Part shown: piece after piece, positions 6,191 through 9,926 of the stretch | Layout: each line of letters begins with the position of its first letter | Position numbering within the stretch: the first letter of the stretch is position 1 | Position numbers and translations under genes: made by a program | Source of the DNA: Candidatus Geothermarchaeota archaeon | GTDB lineage: Archaea > Thermoproteota > Nitrososphaeria > Geothermarchaeales > JDFR-13 | Direction: 5' to 3' | Assembly: GCA_015522055.1 (NCBI GenBank) | Contig: WAMZ01000004.1 | Coordinates: 1 to 9,926 of the forward strand | Length of the DNA stretch: 9,926 bases | Notes under the pieces: generated by a model | What the model saw: the letters and a program-made list of their open reading frames with translations, nothing else | Databases searched by the model: none | Told to the model about the DNA's origin: nothing

Positions 6191-8029
6191 TTGGCGACTC
6201 TTCTCGAGGAGATTCGGCGCGAATTAAACGAGCTTAGATGGCAGTTTGATCTACTGAACTGGGCCCAGCTAACATCAGTATTGGCAGTCTTCACTTTTTT
6301 TCTTATAATCCCTGTTTTGACGATTGTCCAGGCCTCCTTTATCTATGAGGGTAGGTTATCATTATACTGGTTCCAACTCATTCTGCGAGACCCTCTTTAC
6401 CTGCCTTGGAAGGGTGTAGGTGGTAGACTCTTTGATGTTATAGAGTATTCTACAGAGACGGGGCGGCAAGTACTGATCTACATAGAGGGCCTTGATTTTG
6501 GGGTTATCCTCAATAGCATCTATGTGGCTTCACTGACCACTTTATTTAGCACGACCATAGGATTTATATTGGCATTTATCTTCGCTAAATATAAGTTCTT
6601 TGGGGATGAGGTTCTCAGGATTCTTCTCTTGGCTCCATTATTATCTACACCGTTCGTTGGGGCTATTGGAATTAAGAAGATGATTACCAGTGAGGGGGTG
6701 ATAAATACCTTATTGGTGGATATGCTGGGTATAATGCCTTTCAGACTTGAGTTCACTGGTATATCGGCTGTTATACTTGTCCAGACGCTTCTCTTTTATC
6801 CAATTGCATTCCTAAACATTTATACATCTATTATCAACATAGATCCGACCTTGGAGGAGCAGGCAGAAAATATGGGTGCCAGTGGATTTTATCTCTTTAG
6901 GACCGTGACCCTCCCCCTATCTATGCCTGGTGTGGAGGCGGGGGCGCTCCTTGTATTCATATTGAGTATCGAGGATCTTGGTACCCCGATAGTCTTCCGT
7001 GGATCCAATGCCGATAAGTTGATGCCTGTCTTTATATTTAGAAATATGTTTACCCCTACGGGTACGATTAAGGGTGATGCAACCGCGTTATCCTTGATTC
7101 TACTTGTTATCTCGGCCACCATATTCATCGTCTTGAGGAAATACATAAGTCTACGTAGGTATGCTATGTTGACTAAGGGGGGTGTCTGGAGGCCTAGGCG
7201 GAGGAAGCTAGGCATCATAACAACCATATTGATTTACATATTATGTATCTCTATATTAGCTGTTGCTCTACTTCCGCATATTGGTGTTGTTTTACTCGCT
7301 TTTGCTGGGGAGTGGCCATCTGGCTCCCTGCTACCCACATATTTCACCTTGAGGAATTTTGTTAAGTTGTTTACTGAGCCTGGTGTGCTTAGGGCTATTT
7401 TGAATAGTGTGGTGTATTCCTCTGTAGCCACGATATTGATTGTATTGCTTGGAGTTTCTGCCGCATACTTGGTTAGCAGGGTTAAGGTTAAGGGTATGGA
7501 GGCTTTGGATACCCTCGTTACCCTACCCATCGCTATACCGGGTATCATAGTTGCGACTGGATACTTCTTGGTCTATATTGATACCCCACTGTCGCCCCTT
7601 ATCTGGGGAGCCCCATTACTAATTATGTCGTATACGGTTAGGAAGTTCCCATTTACCGTCAGGGCTGTCTTCGCTGGTTTGGAGCAGGTTGATAAGGCTT
7701 TGGAGGAGTCTGCGGTTAATATAGGTGCATCTAGGACGAAGGTATTCTTTACCATTACTCTGCCGCTAATATTTATTAACATATTGGCGGGCGGCATGCT
7801 AAGCTTTATATATAGTATGTCGGAGGTAAGTACTGGTATAGTTATTGGAGATGCTAATCATAACGATGCCCCCATGACCTGGAAGATGTATGATATGTTG
7901 TTTAAGGGGTTTGGAGGTACGTTCGTTGCGGCGGCTATGGGTGTGATGCTCATGGCTCTGCAGTTTATTATGATTGTAGCTAGTAATCTATTGCTGAGGA
8001 AGAGGGCGGTTGCGCTTATAGGAATATAA
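6191..8029 (+). CDS. ABC importer permease, two fused membrane domains (FbpB/ThiP-like)
   Basis: Forms the whole membrane channel in one 612-residue chain. Each half has the EAA loop that docks onto the ATPase: half one at 223-242 (EQAENMGAS to TLPL) and half two at 505-525 (ESAVNIGAS to TLPL). Membrane segments are visible at about 25-48, 105-132, 142-160, 188-213, 248-262, 298-316, 341-371, 402-428, 441-462, 470-483, 526-545 and 575-600. A basic stretch (WRPRRRK, 333-339) links the halves. The fused double-permease layout is common in iron(III), thiamine and related importers. The outer loop between the first two helices (about 49-104) is longer than the short loop usual in this family. The TTG start is discussed under the ribosome site. 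It follows the solute-binding gene by 8 bp and precedes the ATPase by 36 bp. Confidence 0.9.
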   Translation: MATLLEEIRRELNELRWQFDLLNWAQLTSVLAVFTFFLIIPVLTIVQASFIYEGRLSLYWFQLILRDPLYLPWKGVGGRLFDVIEYSTETGRQVLIYIEGLDFGVILNSIYVASLTTLFSTTIGFILAFIFAKYKFFGDEVLRILLLAPLLSTPFVGAIGIKKMITSEGVINTLLVDMLGIMPFRLEFTGISAVILVQTLLFYPIAFLNIYTSIINIDPTLEEQAENMGASGFYLFRTVTLPLSMPGVEAGALLVFILSIEDLGTPIVFRGSNADKLMPVFIFRNMFTPTGTIKGDATALSLILLVISATIFIVLRKYISLRRYAMLTKGGVWRPRRRKLGIITTILIYILCISILAVALLPHIGVVLLAFAGEWPSGSLLPTYFTLRNFVKLFTEPGVLRAILNSVVYSSVATILIVLLGVSAAYLVSRVKVKGMEALDTLVTLPIAIPGIIVATGYFLVYIDTPLSPLIWGAPLLIMSYTVRKFPFTVRAVFAGLEQVDKALEESAVNIGASRTKVFFTITLPLIFINILAGGMLSFIYSMSEVSTGIVIGDANHNDAPMTWKMYDMLFKGFGGTFVAAAMGVMLMALQFIMIVASNLLLRKRAVALIGI

Positions 8030-8046
8030 ATATGTGTATAGGAATA
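8017..8046. repeat. Pair of 10-bp direct repeats flanking a TATA-like box
   Basis: TATAGGAATA occurs at 8017-8026 and again at 8037-8046, a 20-bp period (two helical turns). Between and overlapping them is TATAAATA (8025-8032), which could serve as an internal promoter for the ATPase gene starting at 8066. The first copy lies in the permease coding end, so the match may be chance. Confidence 0.3.
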
Positions 8047-8065
8047 GATTAGTGGGTTGGTGGGG

Positions 8066-9130
8066 ATGGTCAATATAAGGACTCATAATGTTGTTAAGAG
8101 GTTTGGGGCTGTTGTGGCCCTCGATAAGGTCTCACTGGACATCAAGCATGGAGAGTTTTTCACCTTGCTGGGACCTAGTGGATGCGGTAAGACGACTTTC
8201 CTGAGGAGTATAGCTGGATTCGAGTTGATAGATGAGGGTAAAATATTCTTTGATGATGAAGATGTTACCTATGTACCGCCCCACAAGAGGAATACGGGTA
8301 TGGTTTTCCAGAACTATGCTTTATGGCCACATATGACTGTATATGACAATATCGCCTATGGCCTTAGGGTTAGGAAGCTTCCAAAGGATGAGATTGATAG
8401 GAGGGTTAAGTGGGCCCTTAAACTCGTCCATCTCGAGGGGTTTGAGAAGAGGACCCCCCACCAACTCTCTGGTGGTCAGCAGCAGAGGGTCGCACTTGCC
8501 AGGGTCTTGGTTATACAGCCTAAAGTCTTACTACTAGATGAGCCATTGTCCAACTTGGATGCTAAGTTGAGGATTGAGATGAGGGCTGAGATAAGGAGGC
8601 TCCAGAGGGAGCTGGGTATAACAACTATATATGTAACTCATGACCAGGAGGAGGCTATGAGTATATCTGACAAGATAGCGGTCATGGACCATGGTAAGGT
8701 GATGCAGGTTGGGGATCCCGTCGACATATATTTCCATCCTAGGAATCCCTTTGTGGCTGACTTTATAGGTCAAGGTACATTTATCGAGGGTAGTGTAGTG
8801 GATAAGGATGAGTATTTGTTGGTGGAGCTTGAGGAGGGATTGGGCCGTGTTAGGGCGGTGCCATCTAGGAGGGATGTTGAGATAGATGTTGGGGATAAAG
8901 TCTTGGTGGCCATAAGACCGGAGTCATTCTCAATATCTAGTAATAAGGCATCGAATAGGTTTAGGGTAAAAATATATCATATATCATTCCTAGGGAATAT
9001 TAAGCGTGTTCAGGCCATATCTAATGGTAAGAAGTTCCTTATTGATGTCGAGCCATCGGCATCTTTCAACTTGGATGATGAGATTGATGTATATGTCCCC
9101 TATGATTTGACACTGGCTATAAAAGTATAG
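8066..9130 (+). CDS. ABC importer ATPase, PotA/FbpC/CysA-like with TOBE tail
   Basis: Powers the importer by ATP hydrolysis on the cytoplasmic side. The 354-residue chain has the full set of motifs: Walker A GPSGCGKTT (36-44), Q-loop Gln82, signature LSGGQQQR (134-141), Walker B LLLDEP (155-160) with catalytic Glu159, D-loop SNLD (162-165) and switch His192 in THDQEEAM. Residues from about 235 form a C-terminal beta domain of the TOBE type (VLVAIRPESFSI, 279-290), as in spermidine, iron, sulfate and maltose importer ATPases; this domain can carry regulatory ligand sites. The start is the ATG at 8066, because homologues begin with a MVxIxxxNVVKRFG-like stretch; an in-frame TTG at 8057 would add three residues. 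The motifs are intact, so the importer is probably functional. Confidence 0.93.
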   Translation: MVNIRTHNVVKRFGAVVALDKVSLDIKHGEFFTLLGPSGCGKTTFLRSIAGFELIDEGKIFFDDEDVTYVPPHKRNTGMVFQNYALWPHMTVYDNIAYGLRVRKLPKDEIDRRVKWALKLVHLEGFEKRTPHQLSGGQQQRVALARVLVIQPKVLLLDEPLSNLDAKLRIEMRAEIRRLQRELGITTIYVTHDQEEAMSISDKIAVMDHGKVMQVGDPVDIYFHPRNPFVADFIGQGTFIEGSVVDKDEYLLVELEEGLGRVRAVPSRRDVEIDVGDKVLVAIRPESFSISSNKASNRFRVKIYHISFLGNIKRVQAISNGKKFLIDVEPSASFNLDDEIDVYVPYDLTLAIKV

Positions 9131-9201
9131 ATATTGTATTTATAATGATATAGAGAGTTTTGAATAGGTTATACTACATATTAATCCAGTCATAACCACG
9201 A

Positions 9202-9215
9202 TTTATATTATATAC
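9202..9215 (+). promoter_or_regulatory. TATA box of the tlpA-ccdA pair, implying a leaderless message
   Basis: The AT-only TTTATATTATATA run is centred about 26 bp before the ATG at 9235, and no ribosome-site-like purine run lies before that ATG. Both points fit a leaderless transcript. The remainder of the 9131-9234 spacer is AT-rich with no other structure seen. Confidence 0.55.
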
Positions 9216-9234
9216 GACTCGTCTATTTTTTGGA

Positions 9235-9759
9235 ATGACCAGCAGAAGATATCTAGGGCCATTAGTTATAATTATTTCCGGAGCAATAATTCTATATATC
9301 TATCTCGGGGTTGGAGCCAGTATATTCGGGGCTAATGTGGAGGTAGGGGTTTACCCTGGGAATGCCGCGCTGGATTTCAGTTTCACCGACTTCAATGGCA
9401 AGAGTTATAGGTTGAGTGATTTTAGGGGTAAGGTGGTCCTACTCGAGTTTATGACGTCATGGTGTCCTGCGTGTAAGGTTGAGCATGGGCATATAGAGAG
9501 AGTATACGAGGCCTATAGAGATGGGGATTTAGTTATAATCACGATTTCTATTGAGAATAATTTCGATGATGCCAAGAGGTTCTGGGTGGAGAATAATGTC
9601 GAGTGGATCATGACTTGGAACATGTCATTAGCCAGTCTATATGGTGTATACTATATCCCGACGATCATAATCATCGATAGGGATGGGGTTATAAGGTTTA
9701 GGGATGAGGGTATCGTTACTTACGAGGAGTTATCGGCTTTGATTGATCAATACCTTTAA
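9235..9759 (+). CDS. Membrane-anchored TlpA/ResA-like thiol-disulfide oxidoreductase
   Basis: A 174-residue thioredoxin-fold protein held by an N-terminal helix (about 8-30), with its catalytic domain outside the membrane. The domain begins with ALDFSFTDFNGKSYRLSDF (45-63), the AhpC/TSA-Redoxin-type opening shared by TlpA and ResA. The active site is WCPAC (76-80, Cys77 and Cys80), and the cis-proline loop is YIPT (140-143). Family members reduce disulfides in extracytoplasmic proteins, for example apocytochrome c or metal-site assembly proteins. The electron source is normally a CcdA/DsbD membrane partner, and such a gene begins 11 bp downstream. The start ATG has a TATA box at leaderless distance. 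No c-type cytochrome or haem-ligation gene is visible here, so the client protein is unknown. Confidence 0.9.
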   Translation: MTSRRYLGPLVIIISGAIILYIYLGVGASIFGANVEVGVYPGNAALDFSFTDFNGKSYRLSDFRGKVVLLEFMTSWCPACKVEHGHIERVYEAYRDGDLVIITISIENNFDDAKRFWVENNVEWIMTWNMSLASLYGVYYIPTIIIIDRDGVIRFRDEGIVTYEELSALIDQYL

Positions 9760-9770
9760 GAGGTGTCGCA

Positions 9771-9926
9771 ATGCCTCTAAATCTCCTTGTCTTATCGGTA
9801 TTAGGTGGTGTATCATCTTTCTTCTCCCCATGCTCCTTCCCCCTGCTACCTACCTATATAACCTATGTTGCCAGGGAGTCTGGTAGGGAGGGGGATGTCG
9901 TCTATGGGCTTAGGATAGGCTTATCA
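9771..9926 (+). CDS. ccdA: CcdA-type membrane thiol-electron transporter, first 52 residues; cut by window edge
   Basis: Carries reducing equivalents from cytoplasmic thioredoxin across the membrane to partners such as the TlpA-like protein just upstream. Only the first 52 codons are present, read directly from the sequence and open to the last base. The first helix (about 4-30) holds the hallmark FFSPCSFPLLP (17-27), with the conserved Pro-Cys pair at 20-21; this is the first of the two redox cysteines of CcdA, and the second lies beyond the window. The start is the ATG at 9771, with GAGGTG 5 nt upstream (9760-9765), directly after the tlpA stop, so the two are very likely co-transcribed. 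Confidence 0.85.
   Translation, partial: MPLNLLVLSVLGGVSSFFSPCSFPLLPTYITYVARESGREGDVVYGLRIGLS

Noticed and set aside
6520..8073. Minus-strand open frames opposite the permease
   Set aside because: They mirror a gene with two EAA loops and about twelve membrane helices, and none resembles a known protein.

Overview
The window looks like a chromosomal segment of a thermophilic archaeon, probably Thermoproteota (Crenarchaeota-like). The grounds are AT-rich TATA boxes about 25 bp ahead of several starts, a mix of apparently leaderless genes and genes with GGTG/GAGGTG ribosome sites, TTG starts, and heavy use of AGG/AGA (Arg) and ATA (Ile). The proteins are also of archaeal style: a signal peptide plus C-terminal membrane anchor ending in Arg-Arg-Arg, and a binding protein held by an N-terminal membrane anchor. 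The lineage is inferred from these traits, because no rRNA is present.

Layout. Positions 1-1323 (minus strand) hold the first 441 codons of an adenosylcobalamin-dependent ribonucleotide reductase (nrdJ), cut by the left edge. A 221-bp divergent spacer follows, with promoters for both neighbours and a perfect 8+8 bp inverted repeat. A DedA/VTT membrane protein (1545-2144, plus) and a PrxQ/Bcp peroxiredoxin (2158-2634, minus) converge on a small hairpin. A 185-bp divergent spacer then leads to a large surface-anchored metallophosphoesterase (2820-4613).

From 4749 to 9130 lies a complete ABC importer of the Fe3+/thiamine/polyamine type: a membrane-anchored solute-binding protein, a double-length permease with two EAA loops, and a PotA/FbpC-like ATPase with a TOBE tail. 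The solute is not evident. The phosphoesterase just upstream suggests, without proving, that a phosphorylated compound is cleaved outside the cell and a product imported. The right end carries a membrane-anchored TlpA/ResA-like thioredoxin (9235-9759) and, 11 bp later, the start of a CcdA-type membrane thiol transporter (9771 to the edge). Together these form an extracytoplasmic thiol-reducing pair.

No mobile element, CRISPR array, tRNA or rRNA was seen. Most of the window is well-explained housekeeping and transport content. The points most worth a second look are the phosphoesterase-transporter pairing, the enlarged solute-binding protein and permease loop, the inverted repeat upstream of nrdJ/dedA, and the unusual cysteine layout of the peroxiredoxin.
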